This document shows positions 1-11,931 of a stretch of 64,000 nucleotides of DNA, one piece after another. The stretch is from Antedon mediterranea (Eukaryota; Echinodermata; Crinoidea; Comatulida; Antedonidae). The notes below the pieces were generated by a model that did not search any database, was not told the DNA's origin, and was given only the letters and a program-made list of their open reading frames with translations. The position numbers were made by a program, and so were the translations under genes. Each line of letters begins with the position of its first letter. The stretch's first letter is position 1. The stretch lies in assembly GCF_964355755.1 (NCBI RefSeq), contig NC_092674.1, positions 4,841,001 to 4,905,000 of the forward strand. The letters run 5' to 3'.

Positions 1-780
1 GACTGTAGTAGAAGTTATAGTTCTCTCGATGAGAACTTAATTATAAAGTTATTGTCACATTTTAACATACGTTATGGAATCTGCAAGCCAACTTTTAAAG
101 TACAAATCTAGCCCTGTGGGCTGAAGAACTTAAAGTTTTGGCAACAAATGTACTGTATAGTTACATAAGGAGTTTAAATGGTTTCAAGTTTATGCTTTTC
201 TGATTTTCTGTTTTTATTTTGTTGTTCTGCATAAATAGCTGGGATAAAACCCTGTCTAGTCCTTGCTTGTTTACCACGTTGTTGGTAATGCTTAATTTAA
301 GTAAACAGAGCCTGTATTTATTTTGCTACTCTGTTTTCAGTAAAAGAATTAGTTATACTTCTAGAATTTAGCATCCAGCAAATCAACCGATTTGGTTTTA
401 AAACTTCAAAATATTTTTTGACTAGGTTTTCTAACTAGGTGCAAATTGCTAATATCTTGCATAGCTTTGAGATGATGTTTACTATCTATCAATGACTACC
501 CTGTCACATTGTGATGATGCACAAGCTAAATCTACCACTATATGTAAGCAATTGAAATCTAGCAACTGGTCATATTGACTATACTGGATTCAACTGCATC
601 TATATTGGTAAATTTATATCTTGATGCTCCAAAGCAATCTTGAAAGATCTTTGGAATGGTGTCATTTTGAAATGCAATCTCTTAGTTTTCTTGTCACGAT
701 TCGATCGTTGATGCTCTTGCATCTGCAATGTGGGGCTGCCGTCCTATGTAGCGGCTAAATAAAATGTTTTAACCTGAAAA
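1..780 (+). other. possible 3' UTR end of an upstream gene
   Basis: No coding frame of note is visible. An AATAAA polyadenylation-type hexamer lies near 755 and is followed by a T-rich stretch, as at the end of a plus-strand 3' UTR. The gene it would belong to is outside the window. This rests on the hexamer and the lack of coding frames only. Confidence 0.25.
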
Positions 781-1620
781 TATACAGTGTTTTGATTTTT
801 GTTTTTTTCTTGAAGTAACTTAAATGCATACTTTATTTTATACACTGAAGACAAAACTGAGAAATGTATGTACAAGTTTGGATTCATAATTTATATTAAA
901 ATAATTTTTACTTTCTACAATCAATGTGACAATTTGGTTGATATTTATGAGGTAAGTAAATTCTATTGATATTATTGCCAATGGTATTCATTGATTCATT
1001 TATTTATTTACACAAAGCAAAATTCAAAGCAATATGTTAACAAAATATGAATCAAATTAATAGTTAATGCCTTGTATCTGGAAAAACTCAAATAAGGTCA
1101 GAGAGCTTTAAGACAGGTTCCACCAGGAAACAAGTTTTTATAAAAAATAATTCGGATCAATGTTCATAGACAGACAAACAGGGGTTACAGAGTTATTTAG
1201 TTACATATTTATATCAAGTTATTATTGTTATTATCTGCGCATGTCCAGAATCCACCAACCGAAGCGCGCGTTGAGCTGCCGTGATAGTCTGCTGAACAAT
1301 TGGCCAATCAGATCTCTGGATTTGTTGTGGAAAAGGTGGCTGTAAATTTGACATCAAGAGTGAGCATCGTCCACCGAAAAGAATCAAAGTATTTAATAAT
1401 GTTATTTTATCTATATATCCAGGCCTCTTGGACACATCGTTTCAAGAATTTAAATCCTCACGATATACATGCATATAGGTAGGTAATGTTAATTTTTTAA
1501 ACTATGACTTAACAAACGCTAGGCCTCTTCCATTTTGGACGATTATGCTTAGTCCTAGGTAGAAGTACTGACTGGCCATCTTATTCGGTGTGTGATAGTG
1601 TTGAACCAGGGTTTGGTAGC
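781..1620. other. intergenic, nothing recognised
   Basis: AT-rich sequence with only short chance frames (60-73 codons). No splice-consistent exon, RNA gene or repeat was recognised. Confidence 0.4.
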
Positions 1621-3690
1621 CTAGTAGCTAAGTTTTGGTAGTAACAAAGTGCGAGGCACGCGAGGCAGGGAAGGCATGCGAGGCAAGTCAGAAATTTATG
1701 CGAGGCATCGTTTTACCATCATCAAAAAATGCGAGGCATCATTTTATCATTTCTCAAAATTGCAAGGCAGGAAATCACCGAAATTGAAGTAGCCTAGGCC
1801 TAGGCCCGCTAGGCTAGTTTCCTTTTGCACCTGCCTTGTATTTTAACCAACTTTATCCTGAATACCACAGCTTAGAATTAGTAGGCCTACTTTAATGAAG
1901 AAAAATCACATAAAAGTAACAATAAATCCATTAAATTGGTGATTTTACAGACGTTGTTTTTCTCGCATTTCGCACACTCAATGTTCAATATTTTGGTTTC
2001 TATGGAACGCCAAAAGAGCAAAATTAATTAGAGGGCTAAAAACTCTGTGGAATCCATTTATATTTAACGCATTATTTGGTGAAAATCAAGTACAATTTCA
2101 ATAGATTTTGTCACTGTCAGTAAGGAAAAATGTTACTGTTGATAATGTACACGGTTTCGTTAACCTTTTAAAGAATAAAATAGAAAAATTCATCATAATA
2201 TCCTTAGTAGGATGTCCTACTGTAGGTCTAGACTAGGTAGTGATGTTGATTTAGGATCGATTATTATTCTTTGAAAACAGAACAGTATCAGCAGTAACAT
2301 ATTACAACATTTTTATTGACAAATTAACAAATATATTGAAATGAAACGTGTTTTTCACCAATAAATGCATGAGAAATTGACGCATTCCACTGAGTTTTAT
2401 CGTTGCTCTTTTGGCGCTCCATAGAAACAAAAATATTGAACATTGAATAAGTGAAATTCGCGAACAGTGTGCGAGAAACACGCCTGTAAAATCATTAATT
2501 TAAGGATTTATTTGTTACTTTTTATGTGATTCTTTCATTAAAGTACTCATGAGGTATACTTCTAAGGTGTGGTATTCACACGATAAAGTTAGTTATCAAA
2601 TTTGGAGTAAAAATACAAGCGAAGGAAACTAGCGCCAGGTTTATTAGTACGTACATGGACAACAATAAATAAAAATCGTTCGTAATAATAATATACCTAG
2701 CTTACTAAAACAGGAATAGTGTATCATTATTAAATATCACACCAATTATTATTATATCAAAATTGATTAAATTATTTTCTACATAGGCCTCTTATCTAGG
2801 TTAGGGCTAAGCATATTAGCTAAAGTTTAATTTTAGGCCTAGTATTACAATTGTCGGACGTAAGTCTTTTTTCACACGCGCTCCAGAATTCTGTCGCAAT
2901 TTTTTTCTTTGCGGTATGTTATTGGATCGGCATATCAGTTACCTTTTATTCACCGCCAGTTATTGAACTTGTCCTGGCAATCGCTGTTCACCTTATTTGC
3001 GAGAGAGGTACACGTGTTGTTCCTAGAGAATGGAATGTCAAAAATGTCTTTGGCACGCCGCTCAGAGAGAAGTCTGTGCGTTGCTGCTGAAACCACGTGC
3101 TATAGGAGGGGAATGCACCACAATCCTCTGAGCTGAGGGCTGAATCATTCCGCTACCTGCTAAATAGTAAAGAGGGATTTTCCATCTCTCGGGTCTACCG
3201 GATCTAGGCGCAGGGGTGTGACAAAATATTATTTTCACTCTGCTATGTTCGAGAGACATGTGAGTGAACACGCTCGAAATGCCAACAAACATTGCAGTAA
3301 TTTGATGAGTGTCGCTATAACAATTATTGTTTATCGAAAGTTGAAGACTGTCGTTCAGATTTTTGAACCGTAGTTTGGGCACTTTTGTAAAAGTAAAATT
3401 TGACACGATATGACTTGAACAATGAAAAAACAATCGTTACATAAAAATAAACAACATGATGAGTGTATACACGAATCTATTTAGATACGCTTGTATCGAT
3501 TGATTATTAGGCTTATAATATAGCATAATAGCATGTTAAGATATGCCTCGCACCTTTTTGAAATTGTAAACTATATGCCGCTCATGCCTCGCACTTTTGG
3601 AAATGATAAAATGATACCTCGCACAAATATTTGGCATGCCTCGCGTGCCTCGCTGCCTCGCACTTTGTCAACACTCGCTAAGTTTGCCCG
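1621..3690. mobile_element. 2-kb element with GCGAGGCA-rich inverted ends and a nested inverted repeat
   Basis: The left end (about 1640-1780) repeats the word GCGAGGCA several times. The right end (about 3540-3665) carries the same words in reverse complement (TGCCTCGC), so the two ends form an imperfect inverted pair. Inside, about 1805-2170 and 2280-2640 form a second long inverted repeat with roughly 110 bp between the arms. It is placed off-centre. The rest (2640-3540) has no convincing frame; a 123-codon minus-strand frame at 3062-3433 resembles nothing known to me. This looks like a non-autonomous foldback transposon or one element nested in another. Exact ends and a target duplication were not established. 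Confidence 0.6.
1805..2640. repeat. long inverted repeat (arms about 365 bp)
   Basis: The left arm (about 1805-2170) and the reverse complement of the right arm (about 2280-2640) align over most of their length. Shared blocks include GCCAAAAGAGCAA, TTCAATATTTTGGTTTC and GATTTTACAG. Small gaps and substitutions show it is not recent. Confidence 0.75.
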
Positions 3691-4193
3691 AGTGCTGCAA
3701 AGGCATGTGTCATGGCTAGGCTACATCAATTGAAGATTTTATCCTTGATAATGTTCTGAAAAAGTCTTAAAACTTAACACTAAATATATTAAATATCATG
3801 ATAATATATCATCATAGTAATTGTGGTTTTAGACATATGTATGTTTCATTTTTAGCCTACTGAGTAGGAGCCTACGATGTAGGGCCTACAGTACATTTCT
3901 CTTTAATTATTATTCAGGGCTCATCTGCCATTGATTTTCCTTGTGTTTGTTACATTTTTATGTTTCTATTTTCTTCCCAGGTTCAGTTTCTTCAGTTTTT
4001 ATATGAAATAGATTACATTTTCTATCATCAAGTTTTTAGTTGGAAATATTAAAAAAATCCAGAATGTTTTGTTAAAATTGGATATCTGACTCTATAGTGT
4101 ACTTGCCATCAAAGTTGATTGGATATTGGATATAGAGACGTAAGCAAGAAGTGTCCATACACCTTTTTGATATTCACATTTCTATTATACGTA

Positions 4194-4380
4194 TGGTAGC
4201 TGCTAGGCAAGTGGTTGGGACACTTGACTGTCATACAGAGAGACCCAGTTTCAATTCAACAACTCCCCCAGTCTACTCAGCTGTAAATGAGTACCTGGTT
4301 GAAAATACTAGGGAGGATAAGGCGGTGTGGAAAGGAACTGGCCACCTATCACATTATGAATAACTTACCTACCTATCTGC
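4194..4380 (+). mobile_element. tRNA-derived SINE-like element
   Basis: The head has an A-box-like stretch (GGCAAGTGGTTGGGACACTT) and a weak B box (GTTTCAATTC) about 45 bp downstream, which is the spacing of a tRNA promoter. After it comes a body with CTCAGCTGTAAATGAGTACC, a motif type I associate with tRNA SINEs of marine invertebrates. The family was not identified and the 3' end is approximate. Confidence 0.5.
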
Positions 4381-5120
4381 TAAAATGGATGATTAATTCA
4401 AGCAATATTTGACAAAGGACAACTTAAACTGGAATTATGTGTGGCGCAACAAACTCAGGTAAGGACATTATGCATTTATTTAACATATGATGAAGTGTAT
4501 GTTCGGATGTGATGTATACAGTATATATTAACCATCGGCATATGATTATGATCAGGTGATATTATGTTGAGTCCTATGGGGATAATTCTATTGAATTATA
4601 CTTTTTAACTTTCTCATACATACTATACATAAAATGGCATATCCAACAACTAAAATGTTATTAGTTTTATTATATCTTTATTAAGAATGAAAAAGGCAAA
4701 AAATAAATTAGACAGAAACACTATAACAAAATATACATATTATATTTGATGCATAGCAGTAAAATTGTATACCTTTAACAGCAACTTTTTAAAAGAGTCT
4801 ATAAATACATTCTTTATAATTTTTATAAGCTTAAATAGTGACATAGGGATAGCCAAATAATATTTTTTTCCAGATACTGTATATAAAAAGTATATAAACC
4901 CCATATACCAAGAATAAATAAATGTAACTTTATATCTTAATATACTATATAATATAAAACTAAATAATGTGTACAGTAAGAGTGATAACAAAATATAACA
5001 ACTTAATAAAATTATACCCAATAGTTTTTTAATGTGGCAGCTACATAAGTGTATTCCAGTACAATGTGTTTAATATATTGCACAGACACATACTTACAGA
5101 AAAACACATTCTTGAGATTT
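4381..5120. other. AT-rich spacer
   Basis: Very AT-rich. The 93-codon minus-strand frame at 4740-5021 is Ile/Leu/Tyr-rich, as expected from random AT-rich DNA, and no gene is supported. Confidence 0.4.
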
Positions 5121-5222
5121 AAGTATCTAACTAGTTTGATAAAAAAAAGTGGTGAGATCAGTGTGTCCATCACATCACATGTTTTTGTCACATAAAGTTT
5201 GATAGTATATACAGACAGAGCT
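5121..5222. mobile_element. degenerate palindromic MITE, TWA-target family
   Basis: The right half matches the family seen at 7963, 13570, 44367, 58571 and 63902. It ends in ACAGACAGAGCT followed by TAA. The left terminus is decayed. Confidence 0.55.
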
Positions 5223-5228
5223 TAAGGA

Positions 5229-5375
5229 TTATTTGTACTTAGTAGTATTATTTACAATCTTCTTCCATTTAGGAGCAAACTTCATACTGTAGTTGAATGC
5301 TACTGCTCCACTGGCTATAGCCATTGAAAATGACAACAAGAATAACAAGGATTGTAATTCTTTTTTTTTTTGCAT
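5229..5375 (-). CDS. possible 48-aa single-pass membrane microprotein (tentative)
   Basis: A small open frame runs on the minus strand from ATG at 5375 to TAA at 5229. It begins M-Q-K-K-K-E and has a hydrophobic Leu/Phe/Ala-rich stretch at about residues 8-27. It ends in a basic tail containing KFAPKWKKIVNNTTKYK. It lies about 420 bp past the spartin stop codon on the same strand, so it could be a separate small gene, part of a long spartin 3' UTR, or chance. The four codons after ATG are read from an 11-base A run, where length errors are common. I do not recognise the protein. Confidence 0.25.
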   Translation of the reverse strand: MQKKKELQSLLFLLSFSMAIASGAVAFNYSMKFAPKWKKIVNNTTKYK

Positions 5376-5653
5376 ACAGTGTGTGGTGCATATAAAGTTA
5401 AATAATAGTTTTTAAAATATCATATGCGTAAGTAACATTTAGAATCCAGTTTTTAGCCCTGTATCAGAAGCGCATAAACACTGCTAAAATTTACGCACAA
5501 AATATGTACTGTACTAAATTTGAACAGAATACAGTGCTGTACAATACAATTAAATAATAGAAAAAAACTGTAAAAAATATAAATAATATATATTTATATA
5601 ATAATAACATTTTTTTTTTCTTCTTCCTAAAAAATATTTACAAAAATTTTATA

Positions 5654-5659
5654 TTTATT
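5654..5659 (-). terminator. candidate spartin polyadenylation signal (AATAAA)
   Basis: AATAAA on the minus strand, about 130 bases past the spartin stop codon. Use of this site is inferred from position only. Confidence 0.4.
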
Positions 5660-5789
5660 TGCACTTATGCTAAAAAGCCTCATTGCGCTGAACATAGAAA
5701 GTCAAAACAAACAAAAAAATCAAAATGAAAAGTAGGTTGCCCCTGTTGAAAGTATACCCTGTAAAGTTTTGTATTAAACAAAGCAAAAT

Positions 5790-8700
5790 CTACCCAGTTG
5801 GACCAGAGGTTCCATTTGTGTCGTTTTCCTTCATTGTGCCTTGAGCAGGGTTTCCCTTGTAATCAGCTACTACTGCTTTAGTGGTATCTTTTGCTGTACG
5901 TTTGGCTATTGCTTTGATTCCAAGATTATCGAGTCTGTAGGCTGCAACTCCAAGATTACCGACTGTGCCGAGAGCATCATCTGTAAGGCGTGCAGCAGCA
6001 TCACCATATCTACACGCACAAAAAATCAGAAAAAATGAATTTTGATGAATCTTTCATTGTTGATATTAGCAAAGCTGACTAGATTTTAAGGACATTACTG
6101 CTATAAATACACTGTATATCCTAAAATGAGCGTTCATGGTAAAGACTGTACACAGTATGTTGAACATGTCATGGCTGATTTCTTCTTTGCCAAAAGACAG
6201 ATAATTTTATTTTTGTCAGCATTCTAAAAGCAGCTTCATTTTTAACCTGGTCCAGGAATAGTGGTTTCCCAAAAGTTTGGATTTTTTTTTTTTCAGTTTT
6301 GCATAGCAGTAGCTTGTTGCCTATATAATATTGTGTATCCCAATTGAGATTTAGCTACTCTTCACTACAGAATTATTGATTAGTTCAGTAATTTGCCTAT
6401 TTTTTTAAAGTTTACATATACTTACTTATGATTTACAACATCTACAGTAGCTAATTGTATACTTTTTGCCAGTGCAAATGCAGCTGTCTCTAAGGTATGA
6501 TAAACTTGTACAAAACCTGAAATCATGAATACAATTTGGGTTCAGTAACACAATTATTGCTACTTGTAAAATAATTTGGACTTGTTATGTTTCATATACA
6601 GTACAAGCATTACAGTATAGGTTCCCCTGAATCAAGGTTACTGAGAGTATCAACACATTTAATAAAGTGTCCCAAAAATAGAGGGACTATTTACTTTACT
6701 ATTTACTCTTTACTGTACTAGATGCTCCAAAACAGAATTACATGTAAAGTAATTGACCACTGTAATGTAAACTATACACAATAAATTTCTGGTAAACACA
6801 GTATTGGTACAGTAGGAATGGATCTAGTATATTTTCTGGCAGTTTGGGTCTAAGCTTTCTTTTCTCTTAGTATCACCTTTGAATCATGGATAAAATTTCA
6901 CACTAGGTCTACACATTACTTGGGAGTACTATGTAAAATCTACCTTCTAAGCCACTTGATGCTACGTGTACAACTCCATCCAGGGTCTTGCTTCGCTTAC
7001 CATCCTTACTATCATCACCAGATTTCAAGTACTTCTCACCTTGCTCCCGGATGTGTGGAGCAACTTCCTCTGCTAGCCTTTTGGTGATGAAGCACAGTCC
7101 ATCGATTAAAACACCACTTACCTAGAAAAAACATTATAAAACCTTACTACCTGCAGTGGTACAAAGCAGGGGGAAAGGCCCACTCCTTAGGGCCCTCCAA
7201 CCCTAGTAATTTCATTAAGCTGCTCATACTTTGGGCCCCTTAAGCGCTGTGGCCCCTGGGTTAAGCCAGTGAGCACTCATAGCCGTTGATTGTACTCTAT
7301 GTCATAAACATTTTTAAAACCCTTAGATTTTTGCAATTTATATTTATAATGCTTACTTTGACAGCCACAGCTGCTGCTGCTCGTGCTTGCTGCATCCCTG
7401 TCTGGTACTTTTCTTTGATTTCAGCAGGTTCCTCTGCTGGTTTTAATCTCGACTTCACCTTCTTACTTCCTTTGTCTATGTACTTAACTGTCATCTCTGC
7501 TCCTTTACCCAAACCCCAGCTTACCCATGTGGCACCTGAAATATTATAAAATAAATACAAATAAATAAAATGATATACTTTTACTGAAACTGAATAAGAA
7601 AAACTTGAAACTTATTGTGTGGGGGTATAAATTACATAGGCTAGTATAAGATAAGTATAAATTAATTCATCCTTATCTTGTACAGAATCCTGAATAACAA
7701 AATAATAATGCATTTCTAAAGATACCAAACTTAGTTCCCACTAGGACGTATAGTAACACATGGACTCAAGTGCAATGCAATTAATTTGACTAATCAGGAC
7801 ATGGTGGATTGTCCGTACAATCACTTGAAATAGATTTGCATTGTGGCCAAGTGAGAACCAAGCTTAGAATTAAGACAACAATTTGTTTTGAGTTGAGTTT
7901 GTTTCTCTTATAAGCTGACTTAAACACAATATTTTTCTGTAGTTTACACTAATTGTACATTAAGCTCTGCCTACACTATCAAACTTTACAAAAAAAATGT
8001 GATGTGCCCATATATAGTCATGATGATGTCATATCACTACCATATTTGGACATATCACTACCACATTTGTTTGGTCAAACTAGTTTGATAGTGTAGAAAG
8101 ATGATTAGGAAAAAAAAATATTAATGTTCTTACCCACAGCTAATCCCTTTGATATTGAACTACTCCAGCTTGGTGGCCTATGCACATCTTCCTCACCCTC
8201 CGCACTAGATGCTTGCGTGCTAGGTTCTTGTCCATTAGAGCCTTGTGTATTTGGGTCTCTTATAGAGTATTTTGGAAGTGGTGGTCTTGGGGGTGCTTGT
8301 TTAGGTACATTAACAGTACCATTAGCATTCTGCTCAGCAACTGTTGCAAACCTTTTAAGTGTGTCCTCAAACAGAACCTTAGATGCTCTGAAAAATATAC
8401 ATTAAAGTATTCAAATCATAATATGTAATTAATATATAGGTCATCAATGAAAGTACTGATTGTATTTTACAGTATATAGTTACTGTAAACCAGTACTGGT
8501 AGGTCACTAAATATTGTGTTGGTATAGCAGCTTCATGCATCTGTAAAAAATATTATGTACAATAATAACACAATTCAAAGTTCCTGCTGTTTAAATACCA
8601 TTATCATCAATTATTGTACCGGGAGACTAAAATGTTATGAGTGTCTATATTATTTTTTAAAAAGTACCATCATAATATTTAAAAAAAATTGTATACCTAT

Positions 8701-9448
8701 TAACAGCATCATTGAACATAACCCCTACACTTGAACCTTCCTCCGGTGTCATCATGTCTAAGAAAATAAAGGCTCCATCATGACTCTTCAACACTGGGGA
8801 CTGTCCCTTGATCAACGGATACAACCAATCACAAACTTGTAAGAAAGCTGGAGGTTTGTCAGGATTTTGTACTTTTACCTCATCAGTAAACTCGTAAATT
8901 CTGAGAGAGCTAGGCATGCTTGGCGTACTCACATGGCCTTTGTTATTTATGAAGTAGATCTGTGCACCATCTGATATGCTAAATACCTCGTTAGCATTTG
9001 CTTCGCTTTCTAAATATGATGGTGGCTCTCCCATTTCCATTAACTCTTCTTCCATTTCAACATTACTATTCAAATTCTCCAATTCTTCTTCTGACAGACT
9101 ATTTGTGACCCCATTATGATTTACTTTTTGTAACCGTTCTAAATCTTCTAGCCGCGTTTTCATTTGAAGAAGTGTCTTCTTCATTTGCTTCTGCATTTCA
9201 CGTGCTTCATCCCATTCCTTTCCGCGACAGTCTGTCCCATTATTCTTAATTTCTAAGCCTTTCTTAAGACTTGTTAAAGCTTTACTGTAAAATCTTGCTG
9301 CTTCAGTTGTTTTGCCTTGCTCATCAAGAGCCAATGCTTTTTGGATATCAGAATAGGCTGCTTTTTTGTATGTTTTAATCTTTAAAATTCTTCCATCTTT
9401 GGTTTGTGTAGAATCTTTTGGTATAGCTCCATGTGAACACTGTGCCAT
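5790..9448 (-). CDS. SPART: spartin (MIT and senescence domain protein)
   Basis: Six coding exons on the minus strand join in frame: 8697-9448, 8134-8387, 7357-7535, 6944-7121, 6426-6516 and 5790-6009. All have GT and AG edges and give 557 aa with a TAG stop; human spartin is 666 aa. The start ATG at 9448 lies 7 nt into its exon, after the acceptor at about 9456. Residues about 25-108 form a MIT three-helix domain. PPSY at 142-145 is a WW-binding motif like the one by which human spartin recruits NEDD4-type ligases. Residues about 245-515 are the spartin senescence/plant-related domain, including SWGLGKG and VAAYRLDNLGIKA. Known family role: endosomal trafficking, EGFR turnover, lipid-droplet turnover and midbody/ESCRT binding. 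Nothing appears broken. Confidence 0.93.
7729..7864. mobile_element. MITE of the GGTTCCCACTAG family (in spartin intron)
   Basis: Terminal inverted repeats: ACTTAGTTCCCACT at the left and GTGAGAACCAAGCTTA at the right. Related copies lie at 23060, 35387, 45789 and 59401. It sits in the intron between the exons at 8134-8387 and 7357-7535. Confidence 0.55.
7963..8104. mobile_element. palindromic MITE, TWA-target family (in spartin intron)
   Basis: Begins AGCTCTGCCTACACTATCAA and its right end mirrors it (TTGATAGTGTAGAAAG). TTA flanks both ends (7960-7962 and 8105-8107), as expected of a 3-bp target duplication. It sits in the same spartin intron as the element at 7729. Confidence 0.7.
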
Positions 9449-10413
9449 ATTTATTCTGGAAATAAATACATAGATTTCAGTCACTAATATTAATAATACA
9501 CTGAGGTAACCTCTTCTACTACAGCAACTGGTAAAAGCACAGTCCTTAAAACTGCCATGATCTAGGCCAGGGCTATAAATTAATAATATACTTTACATAA
9601 GTATCTATTATACATCTTTTCACAATACAGAGAAGGCATGTTTGATAGATGAAACGCGATGCTGTGTAGCGAAGCGTAACCAACAGAAATAACAGATACA
9701 ACTTCAAGTACTATGTCTTAATATTTAATCATATTATATAACACACCTAGATTATTGTCATTTTTTTGGTCACATCGTGACATGTATAGGCCTACTGTAC
9801 AATGAAACAATTGTGCAATAGTGTTTTCCAGCTTCAATTTGTTGTACGAAAAACAATTTTGTACGTACAACTACATATCTCTTAACTTTTTTTGCTTGGC
9901 TTTTGTTTTGGCAAAAACGGCTTAGGCTATATAGGGCTAGCAGGGCCTAAGTAAATGATAATTAAATTAGAAATTCCACCCAAATGGAACTATTATTTTT
10001 AAGTTAGAGTTTCATGTTAGACCAAAAAAGCACAAGTGACTAGGCCTTAATTATTAAAACAACGTGGAATCGGGTATAGGCCTATAGTGTTAACAGTGTA
10101 ACGTAAAACGGGTCGAAGCGACTCTATTGTTGTGGACAAGTAAAGTAAGCACAGTATTTCTCTGGGCTAGGCTAGAAAGAACAGGGTATGCCTAGGAAGG
10201 ACAGGTACATAGGCCTAGAGGTATTAATATTATTGGGCCTCTAGGCTAGATTACCACGCTAGCATAAATAATTAGCTGCCTACGAAACGCCAAAAATACA
10301 ATACATTTTATAGAACTCACAATTGAATAATATGAAAAAAAACTCACTTAGGCCTCCTACCTACACTCTACACATCAGACATAAAAAAAATCAACAAATG
10401 ACTCATACTCACA

Positions 10414-10460
10414 CGCGCGCACCGTACCACCACCAGAGCCAGTGTAGTACAAATTAAAGT
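10414..10460 (-). promoter_or_regulatory. candidate spartin 5' non-coding exon and start region
   Basis: On the minus strand a good donor (GTGAGTATG) follows a GC-rich stretch at about 10414-10445. This would make a short non-coding first exon spliced to the acceptor at about 9456. The stretch is locally GC-rich, unlike its surroundings. The transcription start is not determined. Confidence 0.35.
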
Positions 10461-10677
10461 ACTGTATTCACTTGTCGCCCAATAAGGGCTAGTATTATGA
10501 TATAATTATAAAATATTATCAAGTACATGCTAAACATTATATTTATGGTTATTGTGATATTTAATTCTAGGTTTTATACATTTTTAATGTGAAAAACTGT
10601 AAATACTGATTGTTGGTTTCTCCCGAAACTAAGAATAGGCCTATATGAGACTGAAAATGATGTTTTTGTGGCACAGC

Positions 10678-11931
10678 GTTGCCAGCGATAAAATTTAAAT
10701 TATGCCGTATCCTGTCTCAAATAATGCCAGATTGGGAAAAATAATGCCAGATCCCCAAAATGTGGCCCTAAACAGCGCCACCAACGGTTGTATGTTTAAT
10801 AAACGTTTGTAAAACCCCAACTGACACAATATAGGGCCTAAATTGTATCCCTATGTCGTTCAAAAATTGTATTTTTAGTTTTGTGAGTAATAACTAATAA
10901 TTCTAAAAATATCTGGGGTGCAAAAATGGTAATTGCAAATGACACAAACACCAACCCACGAACCCTTCTCCCCCCCACCCCCCCAAAAAAAACCTGTTAC
11001 AGCCAATGGAAATTTAGAATTTTTGAGCTGAAATATGAGAGCTGCTCGATCTTTGCACTTAATTTCAAATATGAAAGGATCTTAGCCCACCATAATTAGA
11101 AAATGGCAATTATAATTTAAAATAGGAAATAAAAATATATATTATGTGTCTCAATGACTTCAGCCCCACCATGGTTGGGGCTGAGGTAAAAAAAAAAGAA
11201 AAATAGAGCTGCTCGATGGGCGGAAATGGCACTTAATTTTAAATAAAAATTACCTCGCCCACATGGTCACTACTGGGGATGAGAGGTGAAGAACATTTGG
11301 AAAAATAGAGTTGCTACGACGATGCAAATGAACATAATATGAATATTTGAAATATGGAAAACAAATTCTGCTAGAAGAAATTCTTTTTAAAATTAGAGCT
11401 TCTAATTAGTTACTGGAAATTGCCATTTCAAGGGTTGGGGTAGGGGTGCGGCCACTTATAATTATGAACTGAAACAACAAAACCCCTTTCATAATGTTTT
11501 CGTTCAATTGTCTCTATATCTGGGGATCCAATAACCTGCATGGTCTCTGAAATCAACATAATTGGCCAATAGCTAGCCTCTTCGGATTTGTTGTGCTGCC
11601 TATATCGCACACACGGTAGTTTTCGAGCAGCCTTCCTATCCGAAGAGTCTATTTAAGTCCGAAACAAAAGGATGGAAGAACTATTGTACGGAAAACCCGA
11701 ACAGATCTGTTTTGTACGATATGATATTGTGTAAGGTGATATGTATTAAATTGCAAGATTAAACAAAATATTTTATTTTTGTTCTGTGGTATATTATTTT
11801 TTTGGTTGTTCAAAAAACACAAAATTATGCCAGATTATGCTAAAAACGGCTAAATAATGCCGCGGCATTATGCCAGATGCCGTGGGCCTCTAAATAATGC
11901 CAAAAAGCATAATAATGCCAGAAATGGCAAC
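10678..11931. mobile_element. non-coding repeat element with ATAATGCCAG-studded ends, copy 1
   Basis: The left end starts GTTGCCAG and the right end finishes ATGGCAAC, a short inverted pair. Both end zones carry several copies of ATAATGCC. The interior is shared with 42398-43462, including AGAGCTGCTCGATGGGCGGA and TATTTAAGTCCGAAAC. No coding frame is convincing. The family is unknown to me; the TATTTAAG and ATTAAA words near 11.65-11.76 kb could be promoter and polyA signals of an LTR, but this is weak. Confidence 0.6.

Noticed and set aside
3062-3433. 123-codon minus-strand frame
   Set aside because: It lies within the inverted-repeat element, has no recognisable domain and biased composition, and no splice or start context supports it.
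4740-5021. 93-codon Ile/Leu/Tyr-rich frame
   Set aside because: Composition is what AT-rich non-coding DNA gives, with no homology or gene context.
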